A DNA stretch of 64,000 nt from Williamsia muralis NBRC 105860. Its GTDB lineage: Bacteria > Actinomycetota > Actinomycetes > Mycobacteriales > Mycobacteriaceae. Shown here piece after piece: positions 26,541-33,230 of the stretch. The notes under the pieces were generated by a model that was not told where the DNA came from, did no database searches, and saw only the letters and a program-made list of their open reading frames with translations. Each line of letters opens with the position of its first letter. Position 1 is the stretch's first letter. The position numbers and the translations under genes are program-made. The stretch covers positions 1,054,001 to 1,118,000 of the forward strand of contig NZ_BDAP01000001.1 in the NCBI RefSeq assembly GCF_001598915.1, read 5' to 3'.

Positions 26541-27578
26541 GTGGAGACACACGTCGCCAAACCGAGAGTGAATCGATCCATGCTTGCTCTACTGCCGCAC
26601 CAAGTAGCCGGCCAATGGCTCAATCAGCGCTTCGACAAGGACATCCGCAGCAAGTACTTCCGGGGCATGGAGTTCGCCGGTCCAGAAGGTGATCCGGGCT
26701 GGTTCGGCCCAGACAGTGCAACGTGGCACGTGCACTCGCACACGCCGGTGTTGATCTTCGGCCTGCAGTGCGCCTCGTACCTCGAACGGCTTGATCCCAG
26801 CATCTTCTGGATGGGCATGCACCATTCACGGCTGGTCCAGAAGGATGCTCGCGGTGAACCCACCGGACAACTGGACCCCGCCGGGCTCGCGGTGCGCCTC
26901 GGGCATTCGGTTGCCTTCTTCATCGGCACCGCCTACGGATCCACCGAGACCGCCGAACGTCTGGCCAAGACCGTGCGGTCGATGCACCACACCATCAAAG
27001 GTGTTCGGCCGGATGGTCTCTCGTACGATGCCGACGACCCGGAGTGGTTGCGGTGGAACTATGCGACGGTGGTGTGGGGGATTGCCACCGCACACGAGAT
27101 CTACCATCCGAAGCCGCTGCGCGGGGCAGACCTCGACGAGTACTACCGCGAGTTCGTCCGGGTGGGGCACGCCCTGGGCGGTACGGATCTGCCGACCACC
27201 AAGGCCGAGACGCTCGACTGCCTGAAGTCGTACCTGCCCCGATTGGCGATGACACACGGGAATGCGGTGGCCACCGGCGTCAACCTCGTCGACCCTGTTC
27301 CCGCGGCGGTCGATTGGGCCATCCGCGACACGATGCCGACGTGGGCGGCCCAGCTGGTGATGTATCGCCCGCCCAATTCCCTCGAGCGCGCTGCGCGCCG
27401 AACCGCGGTCTGGAGTTCGCTCAATGGTCTACATCTGGCGATGGGAACCGCACCCGAGTTCGAGGAAGCCAAGGCGAGGGTTGCGGGCGGCACGACGTCG
27501 GCACACACGCTCCCGACGTATCAGTTGGGGACTGATGAGGTCCGCGATCGCGAGGCCATCGAAGCGAGCTTTGTCTGA
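26541..27578 (+). CDS. Oxygenase MpaB family protein (DUF2236)
   Basis: 345 residues from a GTG start. Family features: GWFGPDSATWHVHS near the N-terminus, RLGHSVAFFIGTAYGSTETAERLAKTVRSMHHTIKGV in the middle, and WGIATAHEIY. The conserved His and Arg/Asp residues in these blocks bind a b-type haem in the related latex-clearing protein and MpaB. Likely a haem oxygenase/peroxygenase acting on a hydrophobic compound. It faces the TetR gene, its likely regulator. Confidence 0.87.
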   Translation: METHVAKPRVNRSMLALLPHQVAGQWLNQRFDKDIRSKYFRGMEFAGPEGDPGWFGPDSATWHVHSHTPVLIFGLQCASYLERLDPSIFWMGMHHSRLVQKDARGEPTGQLDPAGLAVRLGHSVAFFIGTAYGSTETAERLAKTVRSMHHTIKGVRPDGLSYDADDPEWLRWNYATVVWGIATAHEIYHPKPLRGADLDEYYREFVRVGHALGGTDLPTTKAETLDCLKSYLPRLAMTHGNAVATGVNLVDPVPAAVDWAIRDTMPTWAAQLVMYRPPNSLERAARRTAVWSSLNGLHLAMGTAPEFEEAKARVAGGTTSAHTLPTYQLGTDEVRDREAIEASFV

Positions 27579-27672
27579 CGACGCGGTCTGACGGCCGTCC
27601 GTGGTGTGGCCAGTGAGGCAGCGGCGAGCCATGCCCGGGTGGCGCGTCGACACCCAGGCACGCGCCTCGGTG

Positions 27673-27753
27673 TCAGCTGCCGTTGGCGTAGAGCGCCAGG
27701 ATGGGGCCGATGAATGCCAGCAGTGCGGTGAGGGCGAGTTCAGAAGACGACAT
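27673..27753 (-). CDS. 26-residue single-helix membrane peptide
   Basis: A very short reading frame that begins MSSSELALTALLAFIGPIL and ends YANGS. Almost the whole length is one membrane helix. CCGAAAGGAAC gives a good ribosome-binding site 4-5 nt before the ATG at 27753, which makes real translation likely. It lies 140 bp outside the left attachment repeat, so it belongs to the host side. Size and layout recall KdpF-like or stress-induced membrane peptides, but no homology can be claimed. Confidence 0.5.
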   Translation of the reverse strand: MSSSELALTALLAFIGPILALYANGS

Positions 27754-27895
27754 GAAGTTCCTTTCGGCGATGTTCGAACTGATCTGATCGCCGATGCGCA
27801 CTCTGCTCGGCGACCGGGATGACAATCGCATCCAGGCCGCCGTTTTGTCTGCGAAACAAACTGTCTTTCGTGCAGCAAATGTCGGGTTCAAAAGG

Positions 27896-27948
27896 GTGGT
27901 GCCCCCTCTCGGGCTCGAACCGAGGACCTGCGGATTAAAAGTCCGTAG
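27896..27948. repeat. Left attachment site (attL), 53-bp copy of tRNA-Lys 3' part
   Basis: Identical to 40749-40801 over 53 bp. It contains the complement of the CCA end, acceptor 3' strand, T-arm, variable loop and anticodon arm of tRNA-Lys, and then diverges (TACAGGC instead of CTCTACC). It is not a functional tRNA gene because the D-arm and the 5' half are missing. Confidence 0.95.
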
Positions 27949-28286
27949 TACAGGCAGAAACGCGCAGGCGCACAACCTGCGTAAATGCTCGTCTCAAGGG
28001 GCGGCAGAGCGTCTTGAACAGCGCAAATGGGGTCGGAAGAGGTCGCTTCCGGCCGGTTCGCGATCTGCTGAGGTCGGTCCGGTATTGCCCCCGGTCGCCG
28101 GGGTGATGCCGGGGTGATTGGCAGGCGTCTCGTCCTGGGCGGCGGCTCTCAGGGCGACAAGGTCACCGCGACGCTCTTCGATCAGCGCGCAACTTTCGAA
28201 GTCGACCACACCGACGGTGTGATCGTGCTCGGAAGAGCGCGGACAGCAAAGGATGCTCAGGCCCTAACCTAGGTTGCTTTACGGCG
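27949..28286. other. Non-coding left end of the element
   Basis: No convincing gene in 338 bp. It holds the tandem 11-bp repeats at 28097-28118 (probable integrase arm sites) and a 10-bp palindrome AACCTAGGTT at 28266-28275 just past the stop codon of the leftward gene, which may help end its transcript. Open frames here lack ribosome-binding sites and protein-like composition. Confidence 0.6.
28097..28118 (+). promoter_or_regulatory. Tandem 11-bp repeats, probable integrase arm-type sites (left)
   Basis: Two adjoining copies of GCCGGGGTGAT with no gap. A matching pair, ACCGGGGCGAA-ACCGGGGTGAC, lies at 40675-40696 near the other end, in the same orientation and with the same 11-bp period. 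A pair of direct repeats near each attachment site, one helical turn apart, is the usual form of arm-type binding sites for the N-terminal domain of lambda-like integrases. Confidence 0.6.
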
Positions 28287-29102
28287 TTAAGTTTCTGGGG
28301 TGTAGTCGAGGCTCTCGGCGTCGGAATAGGTCCCGTCCGGCCTGGGGTACGTAGCGACAATTTGATCTCCGCTACGGTTCCGTGACCCACCGAACAGAAA
28401 TCCAGAAGGTCCTGGAAAACTATGAAACATCCTGCTGACGTGCACCCCGAGGAACGACTTAGTTCCTCGTAGTTCCACAACGCGTAGCTCCCTCGATGTT
28501 GGCTCACCAGAGGGCGACGTCCCACCCTGTCGAATTCGCTTGTCCCCGGACTCCCCGTAGATGCCTGGCCGCCACCGTCCGTGGAGTAGCCACCCCTCCA
28601 ACGAGTAGCCATTTGACGTACTTGGTGTGCATAGAAAGTCGCCCATATCTTCCTGACGGAACACCAAGTCGGACGTTCGCGGTACCTCGACCCTCTTGTA
28701 GTCGTGCAGGCCCCAGGCGGATATTCCAAACGCGGGGCCGGTCGGTACTCCCACATCGATTGGTACCGAAAATACGCCAATCCCCTTCGGGATTCCGAGT
28801 GGATTGATTCCCGACCGAATCTTCCCCTTGACCTCGCTACTGAACTGCACAAGACCGTCCCGATGATGCGACAGCTTGGCGCGGTCAGAAGCCGTGTAGT
28901 GAACGGCGTCGTCGGCCGATATCCATTTCCCCTTGCGAGGGCCGTAGCCAAGTCCTACGGGGAGCTTGAAGAGCCATCCTTCGCGGGCTTCGTGATATGG
29001 ACAGAGCACCGAGTATCCGCCGTCTGCGAGTGATTGGATCTTGCACAGCGCCCGCAGCTGTCCGTCGTCTTCGATAACTACGCGCCAGCCTGAACCACTC
29101 AT
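28287..29102 (-). CDS. Unknown cargo protein (271 aa)
   Basis: Starts MSGSGWRVVIEDDGQLRAL. It is rich in Gly, Arg and aromatic residues spread along the length (GLGYGPRKGKWISADD, GYSLEGWLLHGRWRP, FLFGGSRNRSG), with no membrane segment, signal peptide or recognised enzyme motif. The pattern suggests a mainly beta protein. The region is visibly less GC-rich than the host genes and has mixed codon use, consistent with transfer. Position at the edge of the element, transcribed toward the attachment site and away from the phage-like genes, fits accessory cargo. Function unknown. Confidence 0.65.
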   Translation of the reverse strand: MSGSGWRVVIEDDGQLRALCKIQSLADGGYSVLCPYHEAREGWLFKLPVGLGYGPRKGKWISADDAVHYTASDRAKLSHHRDGLVQFSSEVKGKIRSGINPLGIPKGIGVFSVPIDVGVPTGPAFGISAWGLHDYKRVEVPRTSDLVFRQEDMGDFLCTPSTSNGYSLEGWLLHGRWRPGIYGESGDKRIRQGGTSPSGEPTSRELRVVELRGTKSFLGVHVSRMFHSFPGPSGFLFGGSRNRSGDQIVATYPRPDGTYSDAESLDYTPET

Positions 29103-29159
29103 ATCGCGATCATCGCACTGGCCACAGGCATCCTGCGCGGCCCCGGAACCTGCTGACGG

Positions 29160-29513
29160 TTAGTCCTTCCCGAGCCACTCGCGCCAGTCCTCGCGCTTTC
29201 CTGTTGTGGGCTTCGCTTTGGCGCTGTTGACCGTGATGTGGGTCTTGCATTGCCAGCAATCGAAGGTAGATCGGTTCCGCTCAATGTTCTGGCGGGCGTT
29301 GCAGCGAGGGCAGGTGACGGCTTTCATTCCAGGTGGCGCAGCGGGTGTGCCTGTGACGGCGGCAGCGATGACGATTCCGATGAGTCCGAGTAGGGCACCG
29401 ACAAAGAAAAACGCCGCGAAGCTCCGGTCTTTGCGCGCGGCGAGCTCGGCAGCGATCCAGCCGCACGCGAACTGGACTACTGCGATGACAATAACGACTG
29501 CTTCTTCACTCAT
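29160..29513 (-). CDS. Two-helix membrane protein with zinc ribbon
   Basis: 117 residues. Two N-terminal membrane helices (about 5-23 and 34-53), then a cytosolic zinc-ribbon with CPRC and CWQC (about 69-88), and a charged tail ending EWLGKD. Similar TM-plus-zinc-ribbon proteins occur widely in actinophages and prophages with no known role. It lies upstream of the 271-aa cargo gene on the same strand, and diverges from the XRE repressor gene. Superinfection exclusion is one possibility, by analogy only. Confidence 0.7.
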   Translation of the reverse strand: MSEEAVVIVIAVVQFACGWIAAELAARKDRSFAAFFFVGALLGLIGIVIAAAVTGTPAAPPGMKAVTCPRCNARQNIERNRSTFDCWQCKTHITVNSAKAKPTTGKREDWREWLGKD

Positions 29514-29653
29514 TTGCTAAGGCCTTCCGTCGTCTCCTTGGCGGGGCTCCTGGCCGCCGCAGGGAAGCATACGGTAAGAAATGGCGCCTGAGCTGGAGAT
29601 ACGACGTTTCTACTCTGGGCCGATGTGCGCTAGACGTATGAGCTTGCCTGGAC

Positions 29654-29902
29654 ATGTCTGCCACGCCGAAGCCGCCCCTGAACGCCACGCTCGCCGCGTT
29701 TGGCGCTCGGGTGCGTGCCCGAAGGGTGGAACTCGGTTGGAGCCAGGAAGACGCCGCGCAGGAGATCGGGGTGCACTGGACCTACTTGGGCCAGGTGGAA
29801 CGCGGTCAACGCAGCGCCCGTATTGAGAACATTCTCAAGCTTTCAGCGGGTTTGCAGACCACGCCGGGGCAGTTGCTCGACGGCCTCGACGTCGAGGACT
29901 GA
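29654..29902 (+). CDS. XRE/Cro-CI-type DNA-binding protein, candidate element repressor
   Basis: 82 residues. Helix-turn-helix of the Xre class: RVRARRVELGWSQEDAAQEIG then VHWTYLGQVERGQR, with LKLSAGLQTTPGQLLDGL closing the five-helix domain. There is no extra oligomerisation domain. It sits between the leftward cargo pair and the rightward capsid/replication genes, the usual location of an immunity repressor. A 14-bp perfect palindrome overlaps the 3' end of its own gene ahead of a TATAAT box. Confidence 0.85.
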   Translation: MSATPKPPLNATLAAFGARVRARRVELGWSQEDAAQEIGVHWTYLGQVERGQRSARIENILKLSAGLQTTPGQLLDGLDVED

Positions 29903-29947
29903 TACGGAACGACCCTCGGCCCGGTACGGACTCACGGTCGCTATAAT
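29884..29947 (+). promoter_or_regulatory. Candidate capsid-operon promoter with palindromic operator
   Basis: A perfect -10 hexamer TATAAT at 29942-29947 preceded by GC (extended -10-like), without a good -35. Thirty-odd bases upstream lies CCTCGACGTCGAGG (29884-29897), a perfect 14-bp palindrome within the last codons of the XRE gene. This could be the repressor operator. The capsid gene starts 130 nt downstream, so a leader of about 120 nt would be made. Confidence 0.4.
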
Positions 29948-30078
29948 CGGCCTAGTCGATTCGTCGGAGACGGACGGCAGCAGTTCGTGTTAGTGCGGCG
30001 CAGAGCGCGCAGCTCCCGAGGCTGGTGGCCCGGAGTGAGAACACACCCTCATTTCAGTCATTCACCCTTGGAGCCCTC

Positions 30079-31290
30079 ATGTCTCACAACTTGATCTATC
30101 CCAACGTCGATGCCTACCTCAAGCCGATCTTCGGCTCCGAACGTCCAGTGCGTCGAGGCATCAGCTCGCAAGGCGACGTTCTCGTCAACCAAACTGTCGA
30201 TGGCATCGACCTTAACGAAATCTGGGACGAGTGGGCCGATGTCCTCGAGCTGTGGAACAGCGAACGAACGACCATCGCTTCCCTGCTCAGCTACTACACA
30301 ACCCGAAAGGGGGAAGCGGTACCGCAGACCCTCGGTCAGATGAAGTTCGAGCAGGCATCTGAGTTCGGCGTTCCTCAATCGGGTCGCGCCGATGCAACAC
30401 CGCTCCGCCTTGGCTACACCTTCGACGACTACGACCTGCGACTGGCCACGACCTGGCGCTACCTGCGAGACGCAGACTCCCGGCAACTAGCCGCGAACTT
30501 CACCGAAGCGATCGAGGCCGACAACCGCCTGCTGACCGGCTCCGTTCTGAGTCGGCTCTTCGACCCTGCCCCTTCTGCCAACGAAGACGCCACAACCGTC
30601 TACGGGCTGTACACCGGCGACGACGGCATCGCACCTCCGCCGTACATGGGCCGAGAGTTCCCGGTGGATACGACGCACTACTTCACCACCGGCACAACGG
30701 TTCTGGATAGCAAGGACATCGAGGATGCGATCAAAGCCATCACCAGCAAAGGCTACGGTCCTTCAGCAGGAGCTCAGCTGGTGATCTTGTGCAATGAGTT
30801 CGAAGCCGACGTGATCAGCACCTGGCGTCGCGGCGAGCCTTCCCGCGACGCCACTGCCGAAGAGTTGGCGGTAGACCCCGAGGCCAAAGGCCCGGTCGCC
30901 AAGTTCGACTTTGTTCTAAGCGCGTCTGCACCGGCCTACCTCACCGAAGAAGTCATCGTCGGCCAGCAAGCGCCGGGCAGCTACAAGGGGTTACCCGTTT
31001 ACGGTTCGTACGGCGAGGCATTTGTTATCAAGACGAACTTCGTGCCAAATGGCTATGTGGCCGTGGTCGCTACCGGTGGCCCGAACTCGGAACTCAACCC
31101 GATCGCCATCCGGCAGCACCCGAACACTGCTTACCAGGGCCTTCGTGCGATCGGCGGCGCGGACCAATACCCACTGCAGAACAGCTTCTTGCAGCGTTCG
31201 TTTGGTGTGGGTACCCGTCGCCGTGGCGCTGCCGCTGCGATTCAGGTGACGACGGGTTCGACCTACGTTGCCCCAAGCTTCCCTGTCTAG
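30079..31290 (+). CDS. HK97-fold-like major capsid protein
   Basis: 403 residues. The ATG at 30079 has GGAG 6 nt upstream and fits better than an upstream in-frame start. Features resembling phage capsid proteins: an acidic N-arm, a helix-rich middle (FTEAIEADNRLLTGSVLSRLF, a spine-helix-like segment), and a C-terminal A-domain-like stretch with NPIAIRQHPNTAYQGLRAIGG and NSFLQRSFGVGTRRRGAAAAIQVT. No N-terminal delta/protease target region is obvious, and no prohead protease gene is nearby. The nearest analogue by context is the capsid gene of phiRv1/phiRv2. An encapsulin-like shell is the alternative. Confidence 0.65.
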   Translation: MSHNLIYPNVDAYLKPIFGSERPVRRGISSQGDVLVNQTVDGIDLNEIWDEWADVLELWNSERTTIASLLSYYTTRKGEAVPQTLGQMKFEQASEFGVPQSGRADATPLRLGYTFDDYDLRLATTWRYLRDADSRQLAANFTEAIEADNRLLTGSVLSRLFDPAPSANEDATTVYGLYTGDDGIAPPPYMGREFPVDTTHYFTTGTTVLDSKDIEDAIKAITSKGYGPSAGAQLVILCNEFEADVISTWRRGEPSRDATAEELAVDPEAKGPVAKFDFVLSASAPAYLTEEVIVGQQAPGSYKGLPVYGSYGEAFVIKTNFVPNGYVAVVATGGPNSELNPIAIRQHPNTAYQGLRAIGGADQYPLQNSFLQRSFGVGTRRRGAAAAIQVTTGSTYVAPSFPV

Positions 31291-31301
31291 CAGCACGCCG
31301 C

Positions 31302-31345
31302 AGCCGGTCAGCGATAGGTGTGCTCCCACCTACCGCTGGCCGGCT
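31302..31345 (+). promoter_or_regulatory. Long hairpin between capsid gene and next gene
   Basis: The arms AGCCGG-CAGCG-TAGGTG and CACCTA-CGCTG-CCGGCT pair over about 18 bp, with one wobble and one mismatch, around a 6-nt loop. There is no T-run after it, so it is more likely an attenuator, RNA-stability element or weak terminator than a classical terminator. It would let the capsid gene be expressed more strongly than the genes downstream. Confidence 0.55.
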
Positions 31346-31370
31346 CGGCCTCCCTTGAAAGAGTGCGCAC

Positions 31371-31598
31371 ATGAGTCGTGATGACGACGACGCCGAGTTC
31401 TCGTTGCCGCCCACCGGTCGTAGTTCGCGTCGGCGCGGTCGCGTGACCGCTGTTGCTTCGGCGACTATCGGGGGTGATCGATACCTCGGGCAGATCGCTT
31501 CGGAGACCATAGAAGACGCCATCGTCAAGCAGGCCACGCACCCCGGCAGCCCGGCCACCGTTCCACTGCCCAAACGCACTCGCCGCGCGAGTCAATAA
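31371..31598 (+). CDS. Small basic protein after the capsid gene (75 aa)
   Basis: Begins MSRDDDDAEFSLPPTG, then has a basic patch (RSSRRRGRVTAV), a short helix (LGQIASETIEDAIV) and a basic tail (PKRTRRASQ). GAAAGAG gives a ribosome-binding site. The acidic-then-basic charge pattern and the position directly after the capsid gene suggest a capsid-associated, DNA-condensing or head-completion protein. No homology recognised. Confidence 0.55.
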   Translation: MSRDDDDAEFSLPPTGRSSRRRGRVTAVASATIGGDRYLGQIASETIEDAIVKQATHPGSPATVPLPKRTRRASQ

Positions 31599-32027
31599 AA
31601 CGCGAGTTTGCGCCGCAGCGGAACAACTTACGTCCCTGAGACGCCGCCTCGCGAGTTTCGACGGACTGCCGCGTACCTACCTACCGCGAGAAAAGCCTCA
31701 GAAATGCCAAAACGACTGTGTAGCAGTCACTCCCGACAGGTCGATAGTAGACGCCGCGCGTCGGAACGAGTACGCTCGGGAGTACCGGGTCGCGCAGGCG
31801 GGCCCGCTGCGATACGCAACGACGTTACTGAAGAGACACGAAACCGCAGTTGCTTGGTAAGACCGCGAGGGAGGTGGACCCCCCTCCGTGAACGCCGTTA
31901 GAGGTGCATGAGCGGCCCCAGACTTCTGGGCACGCACTGAGGCAACTAGCGAAAACAGGCACGCATCAACTGACAAGCTGGTCAGGGGAGCGTGCTTGCG
32001 TTCTCCTGCCCTACCCAGGAGGGCATC
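31599..32027 (+). other. Regulatory/non-coding stretch ahead of the excisionase gene
   Basis: 429 bp without a convincing gene. Visible items: repeated CGCGAGTTT words (31601-31609 and 31650-31658 region), a short hairpin CCCAGA-CT-TCTGGG at 31917-31930, and a pyrimidine/purine-rich patch near 31870-31888. One rightward frame of 97 codons is Arg/Ser-rich, lacks a ribosome-binding site and looks like a chance frame. Likely a leader or control region for the early genes. Confidence 0.5.
32003..32024 (+). promoter_or_regulatory. Hairpin that can hide the excisionase ribosome-binding site
   Basis: CTCCTG (32003-32008) is complementary to CAGGAG (32016-32021), and GCCCT (32008-32012) to AGGGC (32020-32024). 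Either pairing covers AGGAGGG (32017-32023), the Shine-Dalgarno sequence of the GTG start at 32028. This could keep excisionase translation low unless the RNA is opened. Confidence 0.45.
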
Positions 32028-32249
32028 GTGGAAACTCAGAATCAGCACTACCGTGGAGAGCAGTCAGCCGCTGGCCGCATCGCCGAGAAATACGGGGTGC
32101 AATGCAGTGGTCGCTACATCAAGAGTGAAACGGAAGCCGGGCGGCTCCCGGTCGTGATTTTTGCTCATCAAAGGTGGTATTCCGAAGCCGATTTGGACGC
32201 CTGGTTCGCGTCGAAGCGCAAGTCGGTTGCTTCTGGTGGTGCCGCATGA
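32028..32249 (+). CDS. Excisionase-like winged-helix DNA-binding protein
   Basis: 73 residues from GTG at 32028, chosen because AGGAGGG lies 5 nt upstream. The sequence GRIAEKYGVQCSGRYIKSETEAGRLP followed by WYSEADLDAWFASKRK is the MerR-like winged helix of the helix_turn_helix_17/excisionase family. In phiRv1 and related elements a similar gene (Xis) lies beside the primase gene. Expected role: bend DNA at the attachment sites and direct the integrase toward excision. Confidence 0.75.
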   Translation: METQNQHYRGEQSAAGRIAEKYGVQCSGRYIKSETEAGRLPVVIFAHQRWYSEADLDAWFASKRKSVASGGAA

Positions 32250-33115
32250 GCGCTAATCTGACCCCTGGACGTAGAGCTGAACTCACCAGAAGATTCGAGT
32301 TGGATCGACGTCGCGAACGGCGAAGCCTGGCCAATCCTGAGATTGAGGCAGATGAGGCGAGCCTGCGACTAACGGCGCGGTTGTCGTCGGGGGCGGGAAG
32401 CAACCCGATTGTCGGCCCAATCGTGGAGAACTATGTCAAGGGGCCCTTCACCCTGGCCGACTATTCACTATTGGTTGCCGTGCTCTCCTACATCCATTCG
32501 AATCTCACCCGTCGGGGCCCTGCGCCGTGGCGGGCCGATGGTTACTCAGACGAGCAGATAGTCGACCGGACCGAAACCCGCTGGCTCGCCCAGGACCGAG
32601 TCGACCGATATGCCGAGCTGCTGGAGTCTGTTGGACTCGGGCGTGCGGGGCAGGTGGAGGTCGTGCTGCACGGCAAGGGAGCGCCGAGAGTGACGGGTGG
32701 TGAGAACCGAACCGCGGCATCGGTTGCGTTTCCAATCATTCCGAATCCCGTGATCGAGATTCCGTCGACCATCGCGGACGTCGGGATCCCGTTGGCGGGC
32801 GAAGAATGTGAGCCAGCATTTGCTTGGCCGTTATCTCGCATAGTCATTCGGCTGATGAGCCTGTTTGCGTCTGAGTGTCTCTTCTGCCCCTTGCTCGACA
32901 ACCAGCTACGTCATGATCGGGGTTCGCATCCGGACCAAGCTTTGGTAGTCGGGCGGGGCCAACGTGTCCATGTCTTCCCGGTATGCGTGTGGTGCATGCG
33001 AAAGATCGAACGGCCGTACTACGACGACGATGACCTTGATCCAAACGTCTTGACGTTCATGGGCAACGACGACTTCCTCGCACAAGTCGGCCACCCAGAA
33101 CAAAAGTGGTACTGA
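32246..33115 (+). CDS. Unknown early protein with paired CxxC motifs
   Basis: 289 residues; ATG overlaps the excisionase stop (ATGA). The N-terminal half is helical and charged (GRRAELTRRFELDRRRERR, VLSYIHSNL, LAQDRVDRYAELLESVGLG), somewhat like a replication-initiator winged helix. The C-terminal part has CLFC and CVWC about 40 residues apart with intervening His (LRHDRGSH), an arrangement that could bind one zinc ion. An HNH-like or zinc-ribbon fold is possible. Gene order places it with the replication module. Function unknown. Confidence 0.65.
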   Translation: MSANLTPGRRAELTRRFELDRRRERRSLANPEIEADEASLRLTARLSSGAGSNPIVGPIVENYVKGPFTLADYSLLVAVLSYIHSNLTRRGPAPWRADGYSDEQIVDRTETRWLAQDRVDRYAELLESVGLGRAGQVEVVLHGKGAPRVTGGENRTAASVAFPIIPNPVIEIPSTIADVGIPLAGEECEPAFAWPLSRIVIRLMSLFASECLFCPLLDNQLRHDRGSHPDQALVVGRGQRVHVFPVCVWCMRKIERPYYDDDDLDPNVLTFMGNDDFLAQVGHPEQKWY

Positions 33116-33124
33116 CCTCCATCA

Positions 33125-33175
33125 CAACCTGGTGGGCCAGGAGCTTATGTAGGAAGCAACCTGGCCCACCAGTTG
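33125..33175 (+). promoter_or_regulatory. Strong 13-bp inverted repeat ahead of the primase gene
   Basis: CTGGTGGGCCAGG (33129-33141) and CCTGGCCCACCAG (33160-33172) are perfect complements. The 18-nt loop contains a further AGCTT/AAGC pairing, and CAAC/TTG extends the stem with one bulge. No T-run follows. It lies between the stop at 33115 and the primase start at 33231. Options: intercistronic terminator or RNA-processing site, or a protein-binding or single-strand initiation hairpin for replication. Confidence 0.6.
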
Positions 33176-33230
33176 ACGTCGACGCGATCGACGTAACGAA
33201 TTCCCCTGTGCTGCAGAAAGAACCGCAACT

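Noticed and set aside
27896-27948. Second tRNA-Lys gene at the left end of the element
   Set aside because: Only the 3' part is present; the D-arm and 5' acceptor strand are missing. It is the attL repeat.
28163-28951. 262-codon leftward frame at the left end of the element
   Set aside because: Overlaps the better-composed 271-aa gene in another frame, with many Arg/Ser/Thr runs and no ribosome-binding site.
31608-31901. 97-codon frame between the small basic protein and the excisionase gene
   Set aside because: Arg/Ser-rich composition, no ribosome-binding site, no protein-like pattern. Treated as non-coding leader.
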